The position numbers and the translations under genes are program-made. Shown here one piece after another: positions 9,114-17,796 of a DNA stretch of 64,000 bases (positions within the stretch are counted from its first letter, which is position 1; the number at the start of each line of letters is the position of its first letter). The notes beneath the pieces were generated by a model. The model was given only the letters and a program-made list of their open reading frames with translations. It was not told the DNA's origin and ran no database searches. The stretch is from positions 45,041 through 109,040 of the forward strand of contig CAZEQY010000007.1 in assembly GCA_964514655.1 (NCBI GenBank), given 5' to 3'. The DNA is from SZAS-7 sp964514655 (GTDB lineage Bacteria > Chlamydiota > Chlamydiia > Chlamydiales > FEN-1388).

Positions 9114-9454
9114 GATCTTAAGAGCCTTTTGCAAAACTAGAGCGAACGTTCGCAAGTGAGGCAGAAGGCCTCTTTGGAGTGCGGTAATTTTTTTTACCGC
9201 TTTTAATCTTCGACCACGTAAGCTAACCTCGAAAACCTCCAAAACCTACATGCAATTCCCCCTGTACGTCATGGATTCTGCTTAGAGGCTTCATTGTACC
9301 CATGGTGTTCTGCAGCAGCTTTAGGCTTTGGAGAATATCGAGGTTAAGATTCGTGGTCGAAAATTAAGAGCGGCAAAAAATTGCCGCACTCCAAAGAGGC
9401 CTTCTGCCTCACTTGCGAACGTTCGCTCTAGTTTTGCAAAAGGATCTTAAGATC
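9114..9454. repeat. giant inverted repeat between glgX and folD
   Basis: Two arms, 9114-9232 and 9338-9454, are reverse complements over about 117 bases with only scattered mismatches and one small indel, around a unique centre of about 105 bp. Each arm also contains smaller palindromes, such as GCGAACGTTCGC at the outer side and a T-rich hairpin (GCGGTAA...TTACCGC) further in. The right arm runs over the last bases of folD, including its stop codon. It lies between converging genes, so it could act as a two-way terminator, but it is far longer than needed and resembles a non-coding mobile or palindromic element. No open frame of note is present in the 346-bp gap. Confidence 0.85.
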
Positions 9455-10307
9455 TAAAGCTTTTGAGGGTATTTTTGAGGAGCATGGCGATGGTCATGGG
9501 GCCGACGCCGCCTGGAACAGGCGTGATGGCCTTTGCCTTTTTGGCAACTTCGTTATAGGCAACGTCGCCAACGATGCGAAAGCCGTTTTTTGTTGTGGCA
9601 TCTTCTATGCGGTTGATGCCAACATCTACAACGACAACGCCATCTCGCACCATGTCGTGCGTGATGAGGTTTGGCTTGCCAACGGCTACAACTAAAATAT
9701 CCGCTGAGCGCGTGATCTGGGCAAGATTTTCTGTAAAGCGATGCGCTACAGTGACTGTAGCATTTGCTCCTGGTACATTTTGCAGCAATAATGCTGCTAG
9801 TGGCCTGCCAACGATGTTGCTTCTACCAACAATCACAACGTGTTTTTGCGCAACTTCTATTTTATAGTACTGCAACAGCACTTTGATGCCAAGCGGTGTA
9901 CATGGGTAAAAGGCGCTAGGATCACTAAGCAGTATTTTGCCTATATTTGTGGGATGAAAGCCGTCCACATCTTTATGTGGGTCTACTCGCTCTAAAACCT
10001 GCATGAGGTTTACGTGATCAGGTAGCGGTAGCTGTATAAGTATGCCATCAACACTTGGATCAGCATTTAGCGAGTCTATAAGCTCAAGCACTTCTTGAGT
10101 GGATGTAGGCGCTATCTGCACAACGCGCGAGGTGATGCCAACGTCTTTACAGGCTGCAACTTTTCTACGCACATAGGTGTGTGATGCTGGATGATCCGTA
10201 GTAAGCACTGCCACAAGACAAGGTGGGCGGCCATGTAAAGAGAGTATTTCTTGTTTTAGCTCGTCGTGAATTTTTGCAGCGCAGGCTTTTCCATCAAGTA
10301 TCATCAC
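9447..10307 (-). CDS. folD: bifunctional methylene-THF dehydrogenase/cyclohydrolase
   Basis: FolD interconverts methylene-, methenyl- and formyl-tetrahydrofolate in the cytosol, feeding purine synthesis and initiator formylation. The 286-residue product carries the catalytic Tyr-Lys pair (Y45, K49 in TYVRRKVAACKD), the folate-site motif PCTPLGI, the dinucleotide loop VIVGRSNIVGRP and the C-terminal signature PVPGGVGPMTIAMLL. Length is standard. The frame opens with adjacent GTG and ATG codons, either of which could be used. Its 5' end overlaps the stop of the MreD-like gene by 14 bp, and its 3' end is embedded in the giant inverted repeat. Confidence 0.95.
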   Translation of the reverse strand: MMILDGKACAAKIHDELKQEILSLHGRPPCLVAVLTTDHPASHTYVRRKVAACKDVGITSRVVQIAPTSTQEVLELIDSLNADPSVDGILIQLPLPDHVNLMQVLERVDPHKDVDGFHPTNIGKILLSDPSAFYPCTPLGIKVLLQYYKIEVAQKHVVIVGRSNIVGRPLAALLLQNVPGANATVTVAHRFTENLAQITRSADILVVAVGKPNLITHDMVRDGVVVVDVGINRIEDATTKNGFRIVGDVAYNEVAKKAKAITPVPGGVGPMTIAMLLKNTLKSFRS

Positions 10308-10770
10308 TATATCTTTTTCTCCTTTGTCTTAGACGATACTGATCCCAGAATAAAGTGGGAAGCACGAAAACGCACGTTCCAAAAAGAGCATCCACAAAAG
10401 GACTCACAAAATCCATCTTCGGAACAGTCAAATCAAAAAAGAGCGCAACGAGCAAGATAACGGCCTGCAAGATAAATGAAAAAAGAAGCGTCATCACCGG
10501 AAACGTTATAAAAGAGTCCTTAAAGAAATAAAGACGTACTGGATAGAGAATGCGGCATGTAAGTACATAGCTTAGCCCCAAAAAGCCAAGCCTTGGCGAT
10601 AGCTCTATTGCATCTACAAGAAGACCAGAAAAAAGCGCAAGCCATAGGCATGTGCTAAGACTTGCATTGTACATAAGCATTACGAGCGGCAGGGCCACGT
10701 ATGTGATGCCTGTAGGATAGATAAGTGCTGCTAGTAAGCTTACTGCCAAGGCAAATAGGCTTCTAGTCAT
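10294..10770 (-). CDS. MreD-like integral membrane protein
   Basis: The 158-residue product is almost wholly hydrophobic, with about five membrane segments (for example ALAVSLLAALIYP, LWLALFSGLLVDAI and VMTLLFSFILQAVILLVALFF) and a basic C terminus (RLRQRRKRYSDDT). The size, the LFSGLLVDAIELSPRLGFLGLSY stretch and the topology resemble MreD-type rod-shape proteins, which partner MreC in the cell-wall elongation machinery. I cannot confirm this without a profile search, and MreD is not generally recognised in Chlamydia. It overlaps ugd by 8 bp and folD by 14 bp, so the three genes form one tightly packed operon. Confidence 0.5.
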   Translation of the reverse strand: MTRSLFALAVSLLAALIYPTGITYVALPLVMLMYNASLSTCLWLALFSGLLVDAIELSPRLGFLGLSYVLTCRILYPVRLYFFKDSFITFPVMTLLFSFILQAVILLVALFFDLTVPKMDFVSPFVDALFGTCVFVLPTLFWDQYRLRQRRKRYSDDT

Positions 10771-12166
10771 GGGTAAGTATATCCATAGGATAGAGCTCTG
10801 AAGATAAAAAGTCTCGCTCTAGTAGATGCATAGCGGGTGCTTGGCCTATGCTGATATAGTCAAAGCCTAAAGAAGCAATCAGGCGCGGTGCATACTGGTT
10901 TCGCCCATCAAAAAAGGCCTTTGCCTGCATGCGGCTTAAAAGCGCCTTAAAGTCTAGTAGACGAAACTGCTTCCACTCGGTGACTAAAGCAAGAGCATGA
11001 GCTCCTTGGGCTGTCTCTAGCTCATCCTGACACCATGTGATGCCCTCTTTATTGCCTAAAATCTTTTTGGCATTATCCATAGCGACAGGATCAAAAAGTC
11101 GAACAGAGGCCCCTTCTTTAAGGAGCTTATCGATAAGCACAAGCGACGGAGCTTCTCGCATGTCGTCAGTATCTGGCTTATAGGCAAGGCCAAGGATGCC
11201 AATAGTTTTGCCTTGTAAACCGCCTTGTGGAGCAAAATATTCTGCCATCTTTTTAGCAAGAACGCCCTTTTGATGCTGGTTTATCTCTTCGATGCTGTCG
11301 ACAATGCCGGTATCTAAGCCAAAGGTTTTAGCTATCTCGCGAAGAGCCTTTATATCTTTTGGAAAGCAAGAGCCCCCAAAGCCAACTCCGGCCCATAAGA
11401 AAGCTCCTCCGATGCGCTTATCAGAGCCTATCCCCTTTCGTATTTGGAGGATGTTTGCGCCTGCTGCTTCTGCTAGGTTTGAAAGCCAGTTCATAAACGA
11501 GATGCGAAGTGCAAGCATCGTGTTTGCTGCATATTTTGTAAGCTCAGCCGATGCTGGATCCATTACAATTAGCCTATCGCTTCCAAGCATAAAGGGCCTA
11601 TAGAGCTCACGCATGATTTTAGAGGCTTTTTCTGAATCTACGCCAAGAACCACGCGATCCGGCTTCATAAAATCTGAAATCGCAGAACCCTCTTTTAGAA
11701 ATTCAGGGTTTGAAACAACGTCGAAGGTACAGTCAAGTCCGCGCTCATCAAGCACCTCTTGAACAATCGAGCGCACAAGCTTTGTGGTGCCAACGGGAAC
11801 AGTAGATTTATTAACGATAAGTTTATAGCCATTCATTGCATAGGCTAATTGGCGACTTGCTGCTTTTATAGAGGTTAAATCGCAAGCCCCATCTGGCCCA
11901 ACGGGTGTATCAACTGCCAATATGCAAATTTGGGCCTTTTCAACAGCTTCAGTAAAGTTGCAGGTAAAATCTAGACGTCCAGCTTTAGCATTACGCTTAA
12001 CCATCTCTTCAAGACCGGGCTCATAAATAGGAATGTGCCCCTCATGCAAAGCTTTAATTTTATCGCTATTTTTATCTAGGCAAGTGACATGGTTTCCCAT
12101 CTCAGCAAAGCATGTGCCGCTCACAAGCCCCACATAGCCTACACCAATCATCAAAATATCGGTCAT
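10763..12166 (-). CDS. ugd: UDP-glucose 6-dehydrogenase
   Basis: Ugd oxidises UDP-glucose to UDP-glucuronate with two NAD+, supplying sugar precursors for surface polysaccharide or LPS. I place the start at the ATG at 12166 (MTDILMIGVGYVGLVSG), which puts the Rossmann glycine motif at the N terminus and gives 467 residues. The open frame extends 23 codons upstream into a spurious hydrophobic stretch, and GTGGGG precedes the chosen ATG. The catalytic Cys is in GFGGSCFPKD (C267) and the active-site Lys in ELTKYAANTMLA. The C-terminal UDP-binding domain is complete. It is the first gene of the ugd – mreD-like – folD operon. Confidence 0.95.
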   Translation of the reverse strand: MTDILMIGVGYVGLVSGTCFAEMGNHVTCLDKNSDKIKALHEGHIPIYEPGLEEMVKRNAKAGRLDFTCNFTEAVEKAQICILAVDTPVGPDGACDLTSIKAASRQLAYAMNGYKLIVNKSTVPVGTTKLVRSIVQEVLDERGLDCTFDVVSNPEFLKEGSAISDFMKPDRVVLGVDSEKASKIMRELYRPFMLGSDRLIVMDPASAELTKYAANTMLALRISFMNWLSNLAEAAGANILQIRKGIGSDKRIGGAFLWAGVGFGGSCFPKDIKALREIAKTFGLDTGIVDSIEEINQHQKGVLAKKMAEYFAPQGGLQGKTIGILGLAYKPDTDDMREAPSLVLIDKLLKEGASVRLFDPVAMDNAKKILGNKEGITWCQDELETAQGAHALALVTEWKQFRLLDFKALLSRMQAKAFFDGRNQYAPRLIASLGFDYISIGQAPAMHLLERDFLSSELYPMDILTHD

Positions 12167-12286
12167 GCAACCCCACAGAAAAAGCAACAAGCATGCCCAG
12201 ATTAGAACATTTTGTAAACTAAAATCAGAATGCATATCTTAGCTCCACTTTATCGAAGCTGGAGCGAGTAAAAGTAAGGGAGTTAA

Positions 12287-12316
12287 TTGACAAATAGTTT
12301 CTGACAATAGTAGTAT
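12287..12316 (+). promoter_or_regulatory. promoter upstream of the F-box-like gene
   Basis: A perfect TTGACA (12287-12292) is spaced 18 bp from TAGTAT (12311-12316). Transcription would start near 12323, which is downstream of the first possible TTG start of the following gene and argues for a later start codon. Confidence 0.5.
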
Positions 12317-12318
12317 TT

Positions 12319-14205
12319 TTGCAATCAATTGCAGATGTGAGCGTGATAGAATCTTTTTCATCTTCTCAAATTGAAGCTATACAAACAGTCTACGAACTAG
12401 GGTACATAGACCCCGCAGATTTAGCCTCTATTTGTCAAACTTCTAAGAAAAATTATGCATTAGTTTATAGGCGAAGGACATTTCTTTCAAAACTAAACCG
12501 ACTTGAATTTTTGCTACGCATACTTTTTCCTACATCAAGGGAACCATTATCACGAGTAGCTATTGGTGAAAAAGCTCTACGTTTAGTTAATGCTCGAAAG
12601 CCAACAAATATGCTTGTGAATATGGCCTCAATGCTACCTCAAGCTCAGGCAATTCCTTTACTCCGAAGAGCATTTGAAGAAAGTGGACCCTCGGAGCAAT
12701 ATAAGGTTATTACAGTATTCCATACCGTTCACCCACCATCTGCAAGAGCGCTTGTACCAAGGATGGAGGATAGTTTTTTTAGAACTTTTGCTTATATAAA
12801 GTTCACCAAAAACCACGATGCAGCCCTTGCTTCTGCTAGACAAATCAAAAATAGCCTACGAAGAGATCCTGCCTATAGACGTATTGCTGAGGATTTTTTA
12901 GATAGTGCAGCGATTAGAGAAATCCAAGATCCGGAAATGCGAGCATACTCCTATCTAAAGATGGCAGAACGAAAATGGCCATCTGAACCGGATGAAGCTT
13001 TTACTCTTGTTTATACAGCTTGTCAAGATATGGCAAGTCTCACCGACAGAATCAATCTGAAAAATAGGATGCTCGGAGAGGCAGTCCAGCTGCTTGCCAA
13101 GCTGCAACCGGATGCAATAGAGAAAATTATTCCAATTTGCAAAGATGCTTTTACTCAAGCAGAAAGACTTTTTAATCCATGTGCTGATGTGTATCGCTTT
13201 CGACTTGTGGAGGTATTAAAAACAGTTGATATTGCAAAAGCGGAAGAAGTGGCCCTTTCTAGATTGTATGGCTATCCCCATGAGGTATTTAGGCAACTGA
13301 TTTCTATTGAAAATGAATGCTATAGGAGTAACCCTGAAAAGGCAGATCAACTCTTGAATCGTGCGACACAATTGCTGCATCATATCCATCTATTGCCTAG
13401 CCGAGTACGTGGAAAAATCTCACTTGCCAAGGCTTTTTTGCAAAGAAATAATTATAAAGCTGCAATGCCCTATATCGAGGATGCAGTAGTGGAGGCTCGC
13501 TATTGTCATCAAAATCTAGAAAATTACAGAGGCTTAGTAGAGGTTGCCTCTATGCTCTCTCAGGTAGATTTGCAAGGAGCCGAAAGTATTATCAGTGAAG
13601 TAGTAAGGCTTTTTACGTCACTGAAAAGAGAAGATATAATGAACAATAGCATACACGTAAATGAATTCCTCCAGGTTGTGAGGCGGAACTTCCCGTCAGA
13701 GGTAAGAGTCCTATTTGACCATGTTAAAAGTTTTGTTACACTTTTGGACTGGGACATTAAGTCACTTTATGAGTTAGGGGTATCTATAGATGAAAAAGAT
13801 GCAACTGCAAAATTTTTGTGTGATCAAGTTGATGAGCATTGTGTTAGGTATGCCGACTCGCGTATCGCTGAGTTCGCAAGTAGCATTCAGATGATAAATC
13901 CCAAAAGAGCAATTTCCCTTTTTAAATTGGCAATTAGAAAAGCAGAGAAAAACGCTTACCTGCTAGAGTCAGTGGCCAGAAGGATTGCCATTTTCGATCC
14001 CAGAGCCGCTGCAGGTCTCTATTTACAGATCTATTTACTCAATAAAAATCCCGATATGCTGCTTGAATGCGCAAAGCTTGTTCCTGAGAGGGCACTTGAG
14101 CTTCTTGACCTTGAAATTACGCAGCTTCAGCGAGCCAGCATAAAATCTAAAGACAAATTGGCATGTGACATTGTCGACCAACTAACAAAACTTGCAATTT
14201 GCTAA
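12319..14205 (+). CDS. F-box-like N terminus plus helical-repeat protein
   Basis: The product is up to 628 residues. The start is uncertain: the open frame begins at a TTG at 12319, but the predicted promoter favours a GTG at 12337 or 12343. Residues about 18-60 (ELGYIDPADLASICQ followed by TSKKNYALVYRR) have the spacing of an F-box, the eukaryotic motif that binds Skp1. The rest is an alpha-solenoid of repeated helical pairs of about 35-40 residues, for example PEMRAYSYLKMAERKW and PRAAAGLYLQIYLL, similar to TPR or Sel1 arrays. No signal peptide is seen. F-box proteins are known in amoeba-infecting bacteria, so a host-directed role is plausible but is inference. Confidence 0.6.
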   Translation: MQSIADVSVIESFSSSQIEAIQTVYELGYIDPADLASICQTSKKNYALVYRRRTFLSKLNRLEFLLRILFPTSREPLSRVAIGEKALRLVNARKPTNMLVNMASMLPQAQAIPLLRRAFEESGPSEQYKVITVFHTVHPPSARALVPRMEDSFFRTFAYIKFTKNHDAALASARQIKNSLRRDPAYRRIAEDFLDSAAIREIQDPEMRAYSYLKMAERKWPSEPDEAFTLVYTACQDMASLTDRINLKNRMLGEAVQLLAKLQPDAIEKIIPICKDAFTQAERLFNPCADVYRFRLVEVLKTVDIAKAEEVALSRLYGYPHEVFRQLISIENECYRSNPEKADQLLNRATQLLHHIHLLPSRVRGKISLAKAFLQRNNYKAAMPYIEDAVVEARYCHQNLENYRGLVEVASMLSQVDLQGAESIISEVVRLFTSLKREDIMNNSIHVNEFLQVVRRNFPSEVRVLFDHVKSFVTLLDWDIKSLYELGVSIDEKDATAKFLCDQVDEHCVRYADSRIAEFASSIQMINPKRAISLFKLAIRKAEKNAYLLESVARRIAIFDPRAAAGLYLQIYLLNKNPDMLLECAKLVPERALELLDLEITQLQRASIKSKDKLACDIVDQLTKLAIC

Positions 14206-14237
14206 AAAGTTATAAGAGGGATAGGCCTTAATGACTC

Positions 14238-14364
14238 AACTTAAGGTATTTTCTTGATCTTTGTCTTGATCTTGATCTTATTCTTTATTTTCAGGGCGCA
14301 AGGGAAAAGACAGAATAAGACCAAGATCAAGATTGAGAATAAGATCAGAAAAGGTCTTAAGTTG
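14238..14364. repeat. imperfect inverted repeat with CTTGATCTT iterations
   Basis: The 273-bp gap between two rightward genes holds an inverted repeat. The outer ends are CAACTTAAG (14238-14246) and CTTAAGTTG (14356-14364), and the arms of about 55-60 bp are mutually complementary with a few gaps. Each arm is built from iterated (T)CTTGATCTT-type units. It could fold into a long hairpin and act as a terminator. No coding frame is seen in the gap; the bases just before the next gene are AT-rich and probably hold its promoter. Confidence 0.7.
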
Positions 14365-14478
14365 CCATCATCTGGACCGGCCTCTTTTACTAGTTTCTCC
14401 TACTCCTTAAATAGTTTTGACAATATTAAATAAAGCTAGTATCTTTTTATAAAAATTTTAAGAAATAATGAGAGATGA

Positions 14479-15777
14479 ATGGAGGCATTAACATTTGCCA
14501 ATGACGGTTTATTAGATAAATTTGCCACCCTTTCTATAACTAGGGGAAGGCTTGAGGCTTTATCTGCGAAAACGAATGTGAAGGCAGAGCTTTCACAAGA
14601 AGCTCAACAAAAGATTTTGGATTCGCTTCGCCCACATATCTGCACAGAAGAAAGGCTCAGGAAAGTGAGAAGTATGCGATACGATCATTACTGGAGCGCA
14701 GTACTTCCAGAGCTTTTTACACAGCAAGAGGCAGAGGGGGTAGTTGCAGCCGTTGCAAACTATTTTCCTGCCACTTTACCGACAGAGGACTACAAACTTT
14801 CACGAGAAGTCTCTCAGTGTAATTGGAAAGTAACCTTTCCTAAAGGGGAAAAGTCGTTTCTCCTTTTGCCAAAAAAGGGGCTATTTCCCGATTTAGATGC
14901 CTACGTAAAGCGAGCTAGATGCGCCCTACTTTGTAAACAAGAGGAAACTGGCTGGAAAGTAGTGCAGCTATGTGCCCTCACACCAAGTCATGGTGTGGAA
15001 TCGGGGTCTCAAACATCAATGGGGGCATATTTTTTAAACAGAAGGCCCGTTGAGGATGCCGTCTACGCTCGCGTAGGACACGATTTTTTTCCGGCTTTGC
15101 ATTATGACTTTGAATCACCCAAACCAGCAGGACTTTCGCCTGTTCGCGCCTGCTATTATGAACGTCTAATACCCCTCTACTATTTGGCAGATAAATCCGA
15201 TAAGAATCGGCTGCAGCAGCTAGCTTTAAGTGCTGCACAAACACTTGCAGTTTTACATAAACATAAAATTGCGGTAAATGATGTAAAAGCTGAAAATATG
15301 TTAATTAAAAACGAAACAAAAGTGGTTTTTTGCGATATGGACCTTGCCACTTTTGATGACTCAACAAGAAAAAAATCCCAGGCTGGAACCAAGGACTATT
15401 ATTCACCCGAGCTTGTATTAGATGAGGATTGCGATAGATATAAGTGCGATGTCTTTGCCTTTTGCTGCGCTCTGCTTGACCTATTTTTTAGTAAACAACC
15501 TCCATGGAATAGCAATCCCCCACGAAAAGTATCGCCCAAAGTGCTACAGACCTATCGCGATAGAGCAGAACGCGCAAAAGCAATGCTATATGCAGCTCCG
15601 ACTGCTGTTTTGACGATTACGGAAATGGCGTTTGCACTGATTGAGTGGGGCTTTCATCCAGATGCAGCATCAAGACCGAATATGGAAGAGATCATGAACA
15701 TTCTCTCAGGCAGCTACTCTCCCCTACCTACCCAGATGGATGGCAAAATAAACAATTTTCTTAAGATTGAAACCTAA
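14479..15777 (+). CDS. Ser/Thr protein kinase-like protein
   Basis: This 432-residue protein has a eukaryote-like kinase fold in its C-terminal half. The catalytic loop reads VNDVKAEN, keeping D268, K270 and N273 although HRD has become VND. The DFG site reads CDMDLA, keeping D286 but with Asp in place of Gly. The P+1 region is AGTKDYYSPEL (SPE at 309-311) and helix F starts YKCDVFAFCC. The N-terminal 110 residues are of unknown function, and no clear glycine loop is visible. The key acids are present, so activity is possible but the DFG change makes it uncertain. It lies 7 bp tail-to-tail from the duplicated-module protein gene. No signal peptide or TM is seen. Confidence 0.75.
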   Translation: MEALTFANDGLLDKFATLSITRGRLEALSAKTNVKAELSQEAQQKILDSLRPHICTEERLRKVRSMRYDHYWSAVLPELFTQQEAEGVVAAVANYFPATLPTEDYKLSREVSQCNWKVTFPKGEKSFLLLPKKGLFPDLDAYVKRARCALLCKQEETGWKVVQLCALTPSHGVESGSQTSMGAYFLNRRPVEDAVYARVGHDFFPALHYDFESPKPAGLSPVRACYYERLIPLYYLADKSDKNRLQQLALSAAQTLAVLHKHKIAVNDVKAENMLIKNETKVVFCDMDLATFDDSTRKKSQAGTKDYYSPELVLDEDCDRYKCDVFAFCCALLDLFFSKQPPWNSNPPRKVSPKVLQTYRDRAERAKAMLYAAPTAVLTITEMAFALIEWGFHPDAASRPNMEEIMNILSGSYSPLPTQMDGKINNFLKIET

Positions 15778-15783
15778 CGGTCT

Positions 15784-17610
15784 TCAATATATTTCTTCAT
15801 CAGATAAAAAATCTGCAAACATAATAACCTGAATCGGTCCCTGGAAGTGGTCCTGCAGAAAATGTGTGCCAGTAAGTGCACGATTTTGTATCACTTTATC
15901 TAATTTAGTAAGAGTGGGCTCGAGTTTTTGTAGTTCTTGCCAATTATGGGCAAGCTCGCTTCGATCAGGCACTACAAAAAATTCACCCTCATCTGTTATT
16001 TGGTAGTCGTAACCGAGCATTTGAAGGTATTTGGATTTCTGTAGAGCTGCGGGATGCTTCTGTTTCATCAAGCTATAAACTGCACAAGCGTCAGGATTAC
16101 TTATGTCATATTCACCATCTTTTTGTCGTTTAATAGATTCTTTTATTTTTCTAAAAGGTATACTAGTTGTCGAAGCTTGATTTAATTGGATCTCATCAAT
16201 AACTTGGCTTACATATTGCGTATCAACACTCTCTGGCCGTAAATGGCAGCGCAGTGCTAATGGAGTAATAGGATTATTGTAATCACTCTTCAAAACAGCT
16301 CGTACCCGAAAGGCCGTTTTTTCATCATTTCCGATATAGCGCTCATTCACCTTAAATGTATAGAGCTTTCCATGGGAGGTGCTCTTCTCAGCTATGCATT
16401 GGTAAAATGGATGGTTCATCTTTGCAAGAGGCCTATCAGCAAGCAGTTTGTCCAAGTAGACCTTTTCAAGCCTTCCAAGCTCTTGCCACACCTCTCTCAA
16501 GTGGCTTACATTTAAATTAGTATCTGCATACAATCGATTTGCAAAAATATCATAGCCGGAATAAGTAAATATATCAACCGGTTGCAAAAAGAATCTGTCA
16601 CCAAACTTTAGACCAGGCTGGTTCGGATCCTCATCGTCAAGTCTGGAGTATGCAGCTGTCCCGTCAACAACTGCTGCTATGCTCGTTTCAATCATTTTAA
16701 GGTCATGCTTTGTGATACGCACATTATTGCTCATCACCACATCTGCATCTTTCGGTAAAAGCTCTATTTTTGCCCACTCAAGTCTACGTAAACATCTAAG
16801 CACGTGCTTGAGAATGCCAGCTTTTATATCAGGATAGGTCATCCCCTCGGACTTTTGTGAGCGGCAAAGCGACGTTGAAAGAAGTCTAACTATTGATATA
16901 ACATGAAAGAGATGATCGTGTACAAATTCTCTTCCCGTAGAAAGAAGCACATCATTTGTGAGATAGCTGTTTATATATGAGAAATCATCTGCAACACCTT
17001 CAGAAGAAACAATATCTAAATCTAGTAGTTGCGGGTACGTTTGTTGAAGTTTCGTCCATCCTTTTTTCAAAGCTTCGTGATCGGGTAATAATAAAATTCC
17101 TGTTTTCTTATCACAAGAATAGCCGAGATTTTGAAGAAGCGGGTGATACCCACCATTGTTATCGAAAAAGATTTCATCCAAACGCGAAAGATTTGCTTCT
17201 ACAGCAGGAAAAATAGCATCCATTTTACGATTTATCGCAGCTTCCACTTCATCCTTGCTTTTGCCTGAGCCCATAGTAAACTCCGGCTTCATCCTAAAAT
17301 GGTAGATAAAGCCGCCATGAGGTCCCAATGTTCTATCAAAGCACTCCCAAAGCTCCCCACTCACTCGCTGGATCGCCTCCTCTTTGCTCTCAATAGGTTT
17401 AAGCTTCTTAAGGTCAGGAAGGGAGTTACTACGTTTTAAAGGAGTTGAGACGGAACGTTTTAGACGATTGGGAAGGACATCTGTGGTCAAAGCTGCATGA
17501 GTATGCTCACGCTTTACCTTAGCAATTTTGGCATCAAGAAGAGTCTCTTTAGTCGAAATTGGCTCAAGGGTAGCGCCACCAACAGTAACGTCAGATATAG
17601 AACCAATCAT
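15784..17610 (-). CDS. duplicated-module protein A (paralogue of the 49.8-kb gene)
   Basis: The product is about 608 residues. The start is the ATG at 17610, preceded by GAGG, and it lies downstream of a strong promoter that excludes the 7-codon longer frame. It is clearly homologous over its length to the 49772 product: both share GELWxC...HGGxxYHFRxKPE, xLGYxx...PDxxAL, DIxxSEGxADD, EFxHDHLFHV and HGKLYTFxV...RYIGNDxKT. The protein is built of two similar halves; LGYSCDKKTGILLLPDHEAL recurs later as LGYDYQITDEGEFFVVPDRS, each followed by a W-x2-LQ helix and a FxxDHF/L stretch. The N-terminal 60 residues are basic and disordered, with no Sec signal. Function is unknown; a secreted effector is one possibility. 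Confidence 0.75.
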   Translation of the reverse strand: MIGSISDVTVGGATLEPISTKETLLDAKIAKVKREHTHAALTTDVLPNRLKRSVSTPLKRSNSLPDLKKLKPIESKEEAIQRVSGELWECFDRTLGPHGGFIYHFRMKPEFTMGSGKSKDEVEAAINRKMDAIFPAVEANLSRLDEIFFDNNGGYHPLLQNLGYSCDKKTGILLLPDHEALKKGWTKLQQTYPQLLDLDIVSSEGVADDFSYINSYLTNDVLLSTGREFVHDHLFHVISIVRLLSTSLCRSQKSEGMTYPDIKAGILKHVLRCLRRLEWAKIELLPKDADVVMSNNVRITKHDLKMIETSIAAVVDGTAAYSRLDDEDPNQPGLKFGDRFFLQPVDIFTYSGYDIFANRLYADTNLNVSHLREVWQELGRLEKVYLDKLLADRPLAKMNHPFYQCIAEKSTSHGKLYTFKVNERYIGNDEKTAFRVRAVLKSDYNNPITPLALRCHLRPESVDTQYVSQVIDEIQLNQASTTSIPFRKIKESIKRQKDGEYDISNPDACAVYSLMKQKHPAALQKSKYLQMLGYDYQITDEGEFFVVPDRSELAHNWQELQKLEPTLTKLDKVIQNRALTGTHFLQDHFQGPIQVIMFADFLSDEEIY

Positions 17611-17633
17611 TATAACCTCATATAATAACAAAC

Positions 17634-17662
17634 ATTATAAACTATTATGAGATTAATTTCAA
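17634..17662 (-). promoter_or_regulatory. consensus promoter of duplicated-module gene A
   Basis: On the minus strand TTGAAA (17662-17657) and a perfect TATAAT (17639-17634) are separated by exactly 17 bp. The predicted start of transcription near 17627 fixes the translation start at 17610. Confidence 0.7.
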
Positions 17663-17762
17663 TACTTTATTGTAGACCTTATTAAAGGGACCAAAATCGT
17701 GAATTATTTCAATTTTATTGAGGATTATAGAGAATAGCAAGTGTACACATTCGCTATGCATT

Positions 17763-17786
17763 CCGTGCCCAAGCAAGTGGGCACGG
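17763..17786 (-). terminator. 9-bp hairpin after the 17797 gene
   Basis: CCGTGCCCA, a 6-base loop and TGGGCACGG form a perfect stem ten bases after the stop codon of the leftward gene at 17797. There is no T run immediately after it, so it may stabilise the 3' end rather than act as a classic terminator. Confidence 0.5.
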
Positions 17787-17796
17787 AGGTGAAGAA

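Noticed and set aside
12167..12235. Hydrophobic N-terminal extension of ugd (MHSDFSLQNVLIWACLLLFL)
   Set aside because: The Rossmann motif of Ugd should be at the N terminus, and the inner ATG at 12166 has the better ribosome site.
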